A stretch of 8,249 nt of DNA, taken from Jatrophihabitans sp. (lineage in GTDB: Bacteria > Actinomycetota > Actinomycetes > Mycobacteriales > Jatrophihabitantaceae). Where the stretch lies: assembly GCA_004299665.1 (NCBI GenBank), contig SCQZ01000499.1, positions 1-8,249 on the forward strand. Direction: 5' to 3'. A program made the position numbers and the translations under genes. The notes below the pieces were generated by a model that was not told the origin of the DNA, ran no database searches, and was given only the letters and a program-made list of their open reading frames with translations. Positions 1 to 5,386 of this stretch are shown one piece after another. Numbering within the stretch: the first letter of the stretch is position 1; every line of letters begins with the position of its first letter.

Positions 1-294
1 GACCCGGCCCTGACCGAGTTGGCCCGCCGGGCCCGGCTGGTGGTCACCGTCGAGGACGGGCTCGCCGCCGGCGGTGCCGGGGCACGCACCGGCCAAGCCA
101 TCGCCGAGGCGGGCGTCGCGCGCCGCACCGTGAGCCTGGGGTTGCCGACGCAGTTCTTGTCCCACGGCACCATCGCCGACGTGCGGTCGGCCGCGGGCGT
201 CACCGCCGCCGACCTCGCGCGGCGGATCGTCGAGGAGTGCGCCGGTCTCGGCGCTGCCGTGGCGGACGAGGTACCGGTCCGGGCCCCACGCTGA
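1..294 (+). CDS. dxs: 1-deoxy-D-xylulose-5-phosphate synthase, C-terminal end (partial)
   Basis: This is the last 97 codons of a gene that begins before the window; frame 1 is open from base 1 and stops at TGA 292-294. The fragment matches the C-terminal transketolase domain of Dxs. It opens with a helix leading to VVTVEDG, then GGAGARTGQAIAEAG, then LGLPTQFLSHGT, and ends in a final helix (TAADLARRIVEEC), the order seen at the end of Dxs proteins. Dxs condenses pyruvate with glyceraldehyde 3-phosphate using thiamine diphosphate, the first step of the MEP isoprenoid pathway. The thiamine-binding and catalytic domains lie outside the window, so activity cannot be judged. It is convergent with hpnH and close to an ispH fusion. 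Actinobacterial hopanoid loci often carry a dedicated dxs copy, so this may be one rather than the only housekeeping gene; that is inference. A generic transketolase C-terminal domain is the less likely alternative. Confidence 0.9.
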   Translation, partial: DPALTELARRARLVVTVEDGLAAGGAGARTGQAIAEAGVARRTVSLGLPTQFLSHGTIADVRSAAGVTAADLARRIVEECAGLGAAVADEVPVRAPR

Positions 295-302
295 CTCCGG
301 GC

Positions 303-336
303 GCGGATGCCGATCCGGGGCGGATGCCGATCCGGG
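303..336. repeat. Perfect tandem duplication of a 17-bp unit
   Basis: The unit GCGGATGCCGATCCGGG occurs twice with no gap, at 303-319 and 320-336. It fills most of the 46-bp gap between the convergent dxs and hpnH stop codons. Each copy contains a short inverted repeat, CGGAT-GCCG-ATCCG, with a 5-bp stem and 4-nt loop. The duplication is read directly from the sequence. Confidence 0.9.
304..336. terminator. Possible bidirectional terminator between dxs and hpnH
   Basis: Each tandem 17-bp unit can fold into a small GC-rich hairpin, so transcripts from either side would end in two consecutive hairpins. No T-run follows on either strand, so it does not fit the classic intrinsic terminator. GC-rich actinobacteria often use such U-less hairpins between convergent genes. 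The call rests on position and symmetry only. Confidence 0.35.
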
Positions 337-340
337 AAGG

Positions 341-1354
341 TCAGCCCTGTTCGCGCATCGCGCGCAGGCTTTCCCGCAGCGACCCCATCGTCGCCAGCAC
401 CGCCGTCGGCTCGTAGCCGCAGTGCGCCATGCAGTTGTTGCAGCGCGGGTCGCGGCCCCGGCCGTACTTCTCCCAATCGGTCGTCTCGATCAGCTCGCGG
501 TAGGTCTTCGTGTAGCCGTCGGCCATCAGGTAGCAGGGCCGCTGCCAACCCAGCAGCGAGTACGACGGGATGCCCCACGCGGTGCAGTCGAAGTCGACCT
601 TGCCCTCGAGGAAGTCCAGGAACAGCGGCGAGTGGTTCAGCCGCCAGCGCCTGCGGTTGCCGTTCGCGAACGCCTTGCGGAACAGTTCGCGCGTCTCGGT
701 GACGCCGAGGAAGTGGTCCTGGTCCGGCGCCTTCTCGTAGGCGTACGCCGGGGAGATCATCATCTGGTCGACCTTGACCTCGTCGTTGAGGAAGTCCAGG
801 ACGTCGATGATCGTCTGCGGGGTGTCGGTGTTGAAGAACGTCGAGTTCGTGGTGACGCGGAACCCTCGCTCCTTGAGGAAGGCGATCGCGGCGATCGCTT
901 CGTCGAACACGCCCTCCTTCGCCACCGACTCGTCGTGCCGCTCGCGCAGGCCGTCGATGTGGACCGCGAAGGAGAAGAAGCGTGACGGCCGGAAGTCGAA
1001 CCGGTCCCAGCGCCGGCGGATCAGTTCGGCGTTGGTGCACAGGTAGACGTACTTCTTGCGGCGCACGAGTTCGTTCACCATGACGTCGATCTGCGGGTGC
1101 ATCATCGGCTCGCCGCCGGCGATGGACACCATCGGCGCCCCGCACTCCTCGATCGCTCCGACGGCCTGTTCGACCGGCATGCGGCGGGCGAGCACGTCGT
1201 GCGGCTGCTGGATCTTGCCACACCCGTTGCAGTGCAGGTTGCACGCGTACAGCGGTTCCAGCTCGACGATGAGCGGGAACTTGGCGCGGCGCCGGAGCTT
1301 CTGCGCCATCAGGTACGCGCCGATGCGTGCGCTTTGCCGCAGCGGGATCGCCAT
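341..1354 (-). CDS. hpnH: Adenosylhopane synthase, radical SAM protein HpnH
   Basis: This 337-residue protein has the usual length for HpnH. The radical-SAM cluster motif CxxxCxxC is C38, C42 and C45, followed by the SAM-binding segment SIAGGEP at 77-83. The AVHIDG strand (130-135) and a C-terminal cysteine group (C305, C308, C312, in CNNCMAHCGYEP) also match the family. HpnH generates a 5'-deoxyadenosyl radical that adds to the diploptene double bond to give adenosylhopane, the first step of the C35 hopanoid side chain. The ATG at 1354-1352 directly follows the TAG of the upstream HpnG-IspH gene. A strong Shine-Dalgarno sequence (AAGGAGGTG, 1372-1364) lies 9 nt before it, inside the upstream gene, so the start is secure and translation is probably coupled. 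The stop is TGA at 343-341. Squalene-hopene cyclase is not in the window. Confidence 0.95.
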   Translation of the reverse strand: MAIPLRQSARIGAYLMAQKLRRRAKFPLIVELEPLYACNLHCNGCGKIQQPHDVLARRMPVEQAVGAIEECGAPMVSIAGGEPMMHPQIDVMVNELVRRKKYVYLCTNAELIRRRWDRFDFRPSRFFSFAVHIDGLRERHDESVAKEGVFDEAIAAIAFLKERGFRVTTNSTFFNTDTPQTIIDVLDFLNDEVKVDQMMISPAYAYEKAPDQDHFLGVTETRELFRKAFANGNRRRWRLNHSPLFLDFLEGKVDFDCTAWGIPSYSLLGWQRPCYLMADGYTKTYRELIETTDWEKYGRGRDPRCNNCMAHCGYEPTAVLATMGSLRESLRAMREQG

Positions 1355-2884
1355 CTACGAGAGCACCTCCTTGGGAAGTCCGAACTTGATCTCCTCGTGC
1401 GCCACCTGACGATCCTCTACCGTCACCGGCCCCAGCGCCCGTAGTGTGCCGATCACCTCGTCCACCAGGTGGGGCGGGGCGGAGGCGCCGGCGGTGACGC
1501 CGATCGTCCGCGCGCCGCGGATCCACTCGGCCCGCAGGTACGTGGCGTCCTCGATCAGGTGCGCCGGTGTGCCCTCGTGCTCGGACACCTCCACCAGGCG
1601 CTGGGAGTTGGAGGAGTTGGCCGAGCCGACCACCAGCACCACGTCCGAGTCCGACGCGACGGCCCGCACCGCCTGCTGGCGGTTCGTCGTCGCGTAGCAG
1701 ATGTCGTCGCTGCCCGGGGCGTCGACGATGGGGAAGCGGCGCCGCAACGCGTCCACCACGCCCTGGGCCTCGTCCGCCGCGAGCGTCGTCTGGGTCAGGT
1801 AGGAGACGCGCGCGGCGGAGTCCGGCAGCGAGGCAACGTCCTCGGGCTTCTCCAGCAGGCTGATGCGCCCGGGCACCTCGCCCAGGGTGCCGACGGTCTC
1901 CTCGTGCCCGGCGTGGCCGATGAGCACGACGGTGTCCCCGCGCGCTGCGAAGCGTCGCGCCTCGGCGTGCACCTTGGCCACCAGCGGGCAGGTCGCGTCC
2001 ACGACGTTCAGGCCGCGCCGCTGCGCCTCGACCCGCACCGACGGCGCGACGCCGTGGGCCGAGAACACCACCGTCGTCCCGTCGGGGACCTCGTCCAGCT
2101 CGTCGACGAAGACCGCGCCGCGGCGCTGCAGGTCCGCGACGACGTGCGCGTTGTGCACGATCTGGCGCCGCACGTACACCGGGTGCGGGAAGCGCCGCAG
2201 CGCCGCCTCGACCACGTCGATCGCCCGCTCGACGCCGGCGCAGAACGAACGGGGGGTCGCGAGCAGGACGCGGCGCGGGCCCGCGGTCTGGGCCCAACGC
2301 GGCAGCACCGGCCCGATGCGGCGCAGCGTCAGCAGCGCCCGCAGGCCGTGCGGGACCGTCGCCGGATGGACGACCGGGGTATAGGCGGTATCCACGACGA
2401 CCCGCACCACTGCGCACGGCAGGTCGCGGGCGGCGCGCACGATCGCGGCCGACTCCATGTCGACGGCGAGCGCCCCGGTGGCCGCCAGCCGGGCCCGGTG
2501 CTCGCCCCCGGACACCCGGTCACAGCTGACCAGCGGGCCCGTGTGGACCGTCATCCCGAGCGCGCGCAGTTCGGCGGCCAGCGGCGCGGAACCGCGCAGC
2601 ACGGTGCGGCCGGACTCGTCGCGGACCTCGCTGGCCACCAGCACGTCCCCCGCGGCGAGCCGCGGGTCCAGCCCCCCCGCGACGCCGGCCACGACCAGGG
2701 ATCCCGGCTTGAGCTGCGCGAGCCGGGGCAGCCACTGCTGACCGGCGGCCAGCCCCATGCCGCAGCGCTCGAGACGCGCGCCGCCGACCTGCCCGCGCAG
2801 CGCGACGAACTCGCTGCGTAGGGCCGTGACGACGACCAGCGCCCGGCCCGGGGCGGGCGGATCCTGGCTGCGAGGTGGCGACAT
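1355..2884 (-). CDS. Fusion of HpnG-like adenosylhopane nucleosidase and IspH (4-hydroxy-3-methylbut-2-enyl diphosphate reductase)
   Basis: The 509-residue protein has two domains. Residues 14-195 resemble the nucleoside phosphorylase/MTAN fold: GVAGGLDP at 67-74, VDMESAA at 141-147 (E144 in the catalytic glutamate position) and VVVDTAY at 162-168 (D165 the likely catalytic aspartate). Beside hpnH this indicates HpnG, which removes adenine from adenosylhopane. Residues 204-509 form a complete IspH: cluster cysteines C215, C299 and C396, with HN (244-245), SAHG (275-278), GHAGHEETVGT (323-333), TQTTL (364-368), SNSQRL (425-430) and TAGASAP (464-470). IspH reduces HMBPP to IPP and DMAPP. The domains join almost without a linker, and no methionine or good ribosome site lies at the junction, so one polypeptide is expected. 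The ATG at 2884-2882 was chosen because AAGGGA (2896-2891) lies 6 nt upstream; the frame stays open further upstream, antisense to other genes. It is first in the operon with hpnH. Confidence 0.9.
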   Translation of the reverse strand: MSPPRSQDPPAPGRALVVVTALRSEFVALRGQVGGARLERCGMGLAAGQQWLPRLAQLKPGSLVVAGVAGGLDPRLAAGDVLVASEVRDESGRTVLRGSAPLAAELRALGMTVHTGPLVSCDRVSGGEHRARLAATGALAVDMESAAIVRAARDLPCAVVRVVVDTAYTPVVHPATVPHGLRALLTLRRIGPVLPRWAQTAGPRRVLLATPRSFCAGVERAIDVVEAALRRFPHPVYVRRQIVHNAHVVADLQRRGAVFVDELDEVPDGTTVVFSAHGVAPSVRVEAQRRGLNVVDATCPLVAKVHAEARRFAARGDTVVLIGHAGHEETVGTLGEVPGRISLLEKPEDVASLPDSAARVSYLTQTTLAADEAQGVVDALRRRFPIVDAPGSDDICYATTNRQQAVRAVASDSDVVLVVGSANSSNSQRLVEVSEHEGTPAHLIEDATYLRAEWIRGARTIGVTAGASAPPHLVDEVIGTLRALGPVTVEDRQVAHEEIKFGLPKEVLS

Positions 2885-2932
2885 ACCAGATCCCTTGCTG
2901 TCGCGGCGCGGCTCCCGGTACCTGCTGACCCG

Positions 2933-2973
2933 GCCTGCCCGCAGGCACAGCCACCCGCCCATCGGGTGGCTGT
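2933..2973 (-). promoter_or_regulatory. Two adjacent hairpins in the presumed leader of the hpnG-ispH/hpnH operon
   Basis: An 11-bp perfect inverted repeat lies at 2947-2957 and 2963-2973 (ACAGCCACCCG / CGGGTGGCTGT) with a 5-nt loop. Directly beside it, 2933-2937 and 2942-2946 (GCCTG / CAGGC) form a 5-bp stem with a 4-nt loop. On the minus strand both precede the fusion gene by about 50-90 nt. No T-run follows, and the flanking genes are divergent, so a terminator is unlikely. It could be an RNA element in the leader or a protein operator; the sequence does not decide. Confidence 0.5.
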
Positions 2974-2980
2974 TAGCTCC

Positions 2981-3008
2981 GTCATACCGCACGGGCGGGT
3001 CGCAATAA
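2981..3008 (-). promoter_or_regulatory. Weak candidate promoter for the hpnG-ispH/hpnH operon
   Basis: On the minus strand a -10-like TATGAC (2986-2981) lies 16 nt after a poor -35-like TTATTG (3008-3003). A start about 7 nt downstream would fall near 2974, so the mRNA would begin almost exactly at the large hairpin (2973-2947). The hexamers match consensus poorly, and the call is tentative. Confidence 0.3.
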
Positions 3009-3063
3009 CACCGGCACGCGCAATTCGTACCGAGCCCTTCACGGGCGCGGGCCGGGCTGTCGA

Positions 3064-3077
3064 TAGCCTCGGGCCCA
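3064..3077 (+). promoter_or_regulatory. -10 element and probable leaderless start of the GAF-ANTAR gene
   Basis: TAGCCT (3064-3069) fits the actinobacterial TAnnnT -10 pattern and lies 7 nt before the ATG at 3077. This spacing would put the transcription start on the A of the start codon. No convincing Shine-Dalgarno sequence precedes this ATG, which agrees with a leaderless mRNA. No clear -35 was found. Confidence 0.45.
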
Positions 3078-3775
3078 TGTCGTCCATTCCGGCCCGGGTT
3101 GATCGGGTGGCGGAGGGGCCGGTGGCGCGACGAGACGCGCCGGAACTGTCGCTGCGCGCCTGCGTCGACGTGGTGCTCGAACATGCGCTGCAGGCCGTGC
3201 CCGGGGCGGACGGTGCCGCGATCACGGCCTCCGCGCCGCACGGCCGGTACCGCACCCTGGGCGAGTCGGGCCTGTACGCCGTGGCGTTCTGCGAGGAGCA
3301 GTACCGCATCGGCGAGGGTCCGGTGCTGTCGGCGCTCGAGCGAGGCACGGTCGTGGTCCCGGACCTGGTCGACGACGGCCGGTGGCCGGCGGCGGGCGGC
3401 GCCCTCGTCGCCGCGGGGGTGCGGTCGGTGCTGTGCGTCCGCCTCGAGACGCTGGAGGACGGCGAGCTGGGGGTCCTGAGCCTGGTCGCGGCGCGGCCCG
3501 GGGCCGTCACCGCGGCCGACGTGCCCGGTGCCCGGCTGACGCGACTGCTCGTCACCACCACCCTCAGCGCGCTGCGCACCCACGAGCAGGTCGCCCAGTT
3601 GGAGCAGGCGGTCCGCAGCAACCGGGACATCGGCGTGGCCATGGGGATCGTGATGGCACACCGCCGGGTCCGACGCGACGAGGCCTTCGAGTTGCTGCGC
3701 GCGGCCAGCCAGCGCTCCCACCGCAAGCTGGTGGACGTGGCCGACGACGTGATCCGCACCGGCGTGCTCGAATAG
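3077..3775 (+). CDS. GAF-ANTAR domain regulator (predicted RNA-binding antiterminator)
   Basis: The 232-residue protein has a GAF sensor domain at about 25-168 and an ANTAR domain at about 172-228. The ANTAR part shows the family pattern: RDIGVAMGIVMAH (183-195), then DEAFELLRAASQRSHRKLVDVADDV (201-225). ANTAR domains bind nascent RNA hairpins and prevent transcription termination; GAF domains bind small ligands or sense redox state. The ligand and RNA targets here are unknown. No receiver or kinase domain is present, so it is not a standard two-component regulator. The ATG at 3077 is preferred because a -10 motif sits at leaderless distance. A GTG inside the gene near 3122, behind GGAGGGG, would shorten the N-terminus by 15 residues without touching the GAF domain. 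The gene is divergent from the hopanoid operon and codirectional with fba, 57 bp upstream of it. Proteins of this architecture are common in actinobacteria. Confidence 0.9.
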   Translation: MSSIPARVDRVAEGPVARRDAPELSLRACVDVVLEHALQAVPGADGAAITASAPHGRYRTLGESGLYAVAFCEEQYRIGEGPVLSALERGTVVVPDLVDDGRWPAAGGALVAAGVRSVLCVRLETLEDGELGVLSLVAARPGAVTAADVPGARLTRLLVTTTLSALRTHEQVAQLEQAVRSNRDIGVAMGIVMAHRRVRRDEAFELLRAASQRSHRKLVDVADDVIRTGVLE

Positions 3776-3790
3776 CCCTGGCGGGGTGGG

Positions 3791-3827
3791 CATACTGGGC
3801 CTCGAGTCAGCGCCGACCGACCAGGAG
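3791..3827 (+). promoter_or_regulatory. Promoter -10 and ribosome binding site of fba
   Basis: CATACT (3791-3796) is a good -10 candidate in the gap after the GAF-ANTAR stop. A 17-bp spacer would place the weak -35 (TCGAAT, 3768-3773) over the end of the upstream gene. AGGAG at 3823-3827 is 5 nt before the ATG at 3833. This implies fba has its own promoter as well as any read-through. Confidence 0.5.
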
Positions 3828-3832
3828 TGACC

Positions 3833-4858
3833 ATGCCCGTCGCCACCCCCGAGATCTACGCCGAGATGCTCGACCGCGCCCGCGCGAACGGCTTCGCCTA
3901 CCCGGCCATCAACGTCACCTCCTCCGAGACGCTGAACGCCGCGCTGCGCGGCTTCGCCGACGCCGGCAGTGACGGCATCGTGCAGATCTCGACCGGCGGT
4001 GCCGAGTTCGCCTCCGGCACCGGGGTGCGGGACATGGTGACCGGCGCGGCGGCGCTCGCGGAGTTCGCCCACGTCGTGGCCGCCCGGTACCCGATCCACG
4101 TCGCGCTGCACACCGACCACTGCCAGAAGGAGAAGCTGGACTCCTACGTGCGGCCGCTGATCGCGATCTCGGCCGAGCGGGTTCGGGCGGGCGGCACGCC
4201 CCTGTTCCAGTCGCACATGTGGGACGGCTCGGCGATCGCCCTGGAGGAGAACCTGCAGATCGCCGCCGACCTGCTGCAGGCGTGCGCGGCGGCGAAGATC
4301 ATCCTGGAACTGGAGATCGGTGTGGTCGGCGGCGAGGAGGACGGTGTCGTCGGTGAGATGAACGAGAAGCTCTACACCACGCCGGGTGACGCGCTGCGCA
4401 CGGCGGAGGTCCTGGGAACCGGCGAGAAGGGCCGGTACCTGCTCGCCGCGACCTTCGGCAACGTCCACGGCGTCTACAAGCCCGGGAACGTCAAGCTGCG
4501 CCCGTCGATCCTGAAGGACCTGCAGGACGAGGTGGGCAGGAAGGTCGGGCGCGACAAGCCCTTCGAGTTGGTGTTCCACGGCGGCTCGGGCTCGGCACTC
4601 GAGGAGATCCGTGAGGCGCTCTCGTACGGAGTCGTGAAGATGAACGTCGACACCGACACGCAGTACGCCTTCACCCGCGAGGTCGCCGGCCACATGTTCA
4701 CCAACTACGACGGCGTGCTCAAGGTCGACGGCGAGGTGGGCAACAAGAAGGCCTACGACCCGCGCTCCTATCTCAAGCTGGCCGAGACGGGCATGGCGGC
4801 CCGGGTCGTCGAGGCGTGCGAGGACCTGCTCTCCGCGGGGACCTCCCCGGCCGCCTGA
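3833..4858 (+). CDS. fba: Class II fructose-bisphosphate aldolase
   Basis: This 341-residue zinc-dependent aldolase cleaves fructose 1,6-bisphosphate to dihydroxyacetone phosphate and glyceraldehyde 3-phosphate in the cytoplasm, and runs in reverse for gluconeogenesis. Visible motifs are HTDHC at 93-97 (D95 catalytic, H96 a zinc ligand), SHMWDGS (127-133), ELEIGVVGGEEDG (159-171), NVHG with H212, FHGGSGS with H249 (the remaining zinc ligands), and the phosphate-binding NVDTD at 271-275. The length and the N-terminus (MPVATPEIYAEML) match actinobacterial class II enzymes. The ATG at 3833 follows AGGAG by 5 nt; an in-frame GTG at 3827 overlaps that ribosome site and was rejected. The product also releases glyceraldehyde 3-phosphate, a Dxs substrate, but that is general metabolism and no evidence of shared regulation. 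A DUF3151 gene follows after 10 nt, probably in the same operon. Confidence 0.97.
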   Translation: MPVATPEIYAEMLDRARANGFAYPAINVTSSETLNAALRGFADAGSDGIVQISTGGAEFASGTGVRDMVTGAAALAEFAHVVAARYPIHVALHTDHCQKEKLDSYVRPLIAISAERVRAGGTPLFQSHMWDGSAIALEENLQIAADLLQACAAAKIILELEIGVVGGEEDGVVGEMNEKLYTTPGDALRTAEVLGTGEKGRYLLAATFGNVHGVYKPGNVKLRPSILKDLQDEVGRKVGRDKPFELVFHGGSGSALEEIREALSYGVVKMNVDTDTQYAFTREVAGHMFTNYDGVLKVDGEVGNKKAYDPRSYLKLAETGMAARVVEACEDLLSAGTSPAA

Positions 4859-4868
4859 AGGGCGCACC

Positions 4869-5276
4869 GTGACCCCGCACGAGAACCTGCTTGCCCGGCC
4901 CACGTTGCTGCCCGAGGACCCCGGGGCGACGGCGCTGACCGCCGGCGAGTCGCCCGACCTTGTCGCCGCGACCCACCCCGCCTCGTGCCTCGCCTGGGCG
5001 ATGCTCGCCGAGGGCGCCCTGGCGGATGGGCAATCGGTGGCCGGCTACGCCTACGCCCGCACCGGGTATCACCGCGGTCTGGACGCGCTGCGACGCGCGG
5101 GCTGGAAGGGAAGCGGGCCCGTGCCCTGGTCGCACGAGCCGAACCGCGGGTTCCTGCGGGCACTGCACGCGCTCGCGCGCGCTGCCTCGGCGATCGGCGA
5201 GGACGACGAGGCGGCGCGCTGCGGCCACCTGCTCGCCGACAGCGACCCGGAGGCCGCCCGCGCCCTCGGCGGCTGA
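4869..5276 (+). CDS. DUF3151 family protein of unknown function
   Basis: The 135-residue protein starts with GTG at 4869. AAGGG (4858-4862) overlaps the fba stop and lies 6 nt upstream, so the two genes are probably co-transcribed and perhaps translationally coupled. I recognise it as a DUF3151 protein, found in actinobacteria and often near fba. The most family-like stretches are HPASCLAWAMLAEGAL (36-51), the Tyr-rich AYAYARTGYHRGLDALR (59-75) and GWKGSGPVPWSHEPNRGFLRAL (78-99). It looks wholly alpha-helical and somewhat TPR-like, with no signal peptide, membrane segment or recognisable catalytic motif. Its function is unknown; the position after aldolase suggests a link to carbon metabolism, but that is only context. 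Confidence 0.85.
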   Translation: MTPHENLLARPTLLPEDPGATALTAGESPDLVAATHPASCLAWAMLAEGALADGQSVAGYAYARTGYHRGLDALRRAGWKGSGPVPWSHEPNRGFLRALHALARAASAIGEDDEAARCGHLLADSDPEAARALGG

Positions 5277-5283
5277 ACCGCGC

Positions 5284-5307
5284 GATCCGGATCGGATCGG
5301 CCGGATC
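5284..5307. terminator. Possible bidirectional terminator between the DUF3151 gene and trpB2
   Basis: GATCCGG (5284-5290) and CCGGATC (5301-5307) form a perfect 7-bp inverted repeat with a 10-nt loop. It starts 8 bp after the DUF3151 stop, in the 110-bp convergent gap. A second hairpin, GGTCG-GCCGG-CGACC, lies at 5329-5343. Neither has a T-run, so the terminator role is inferred from position. Confidence 0.35.
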
Positions 5308-5386
5308 CCCTGATCGACTGCCGTCGGGGGTCGGCCGGCGACCGCACCGCGCAGATGATCACCGCCGGGGCGGCACGGCTGAGCCC

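Noticed and set aside
1469..2821. Plus-strand open frame of 450 codons antisense to the HpnG-IspH gene.
   Set aside because: Rich in His/Arg/Val/Gln with no recognisable domain; an antisense shadow of the strongly motif-supported fusion gene.
1355..2884. Separate hpnG and ispH genes translated from one mRNA.
   Set aside because: There is no stop codon between the domains and no credible start with a ribosome site at the junction; GTG at V193 is only weakly possible.
2933..2973. The paired hairpins as a canonical ANTAR antitermination target.
   Set aside because: Known ANTAR targets have paired stems with six-nucleotide loops and an overlapping terminator. Here the loops are 5 and 4 nt and there is no T-run, so I keep it only as an unassigned regulatory structure.
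3827..3832. GTG at 3827 as the start of fba.
   Set aside because: It overlaps the AGGAG ribosome site of the ATG at 3833 and would add two residues not seen in the family.
2885..4903. The HpnG-IspH frame stays open for about 670 codons upstream, antisense to the GAF-ANTAR gene and fba.
   Set aside because: The upstream part has low-complexity Arg/Gly/Val/Asp-rich composition and no family resemblance, and it is the antisense shadow of genes with clear motifs. The ATG at 2884 has a ribosome site and begins just before recognisable HpnG sequence.
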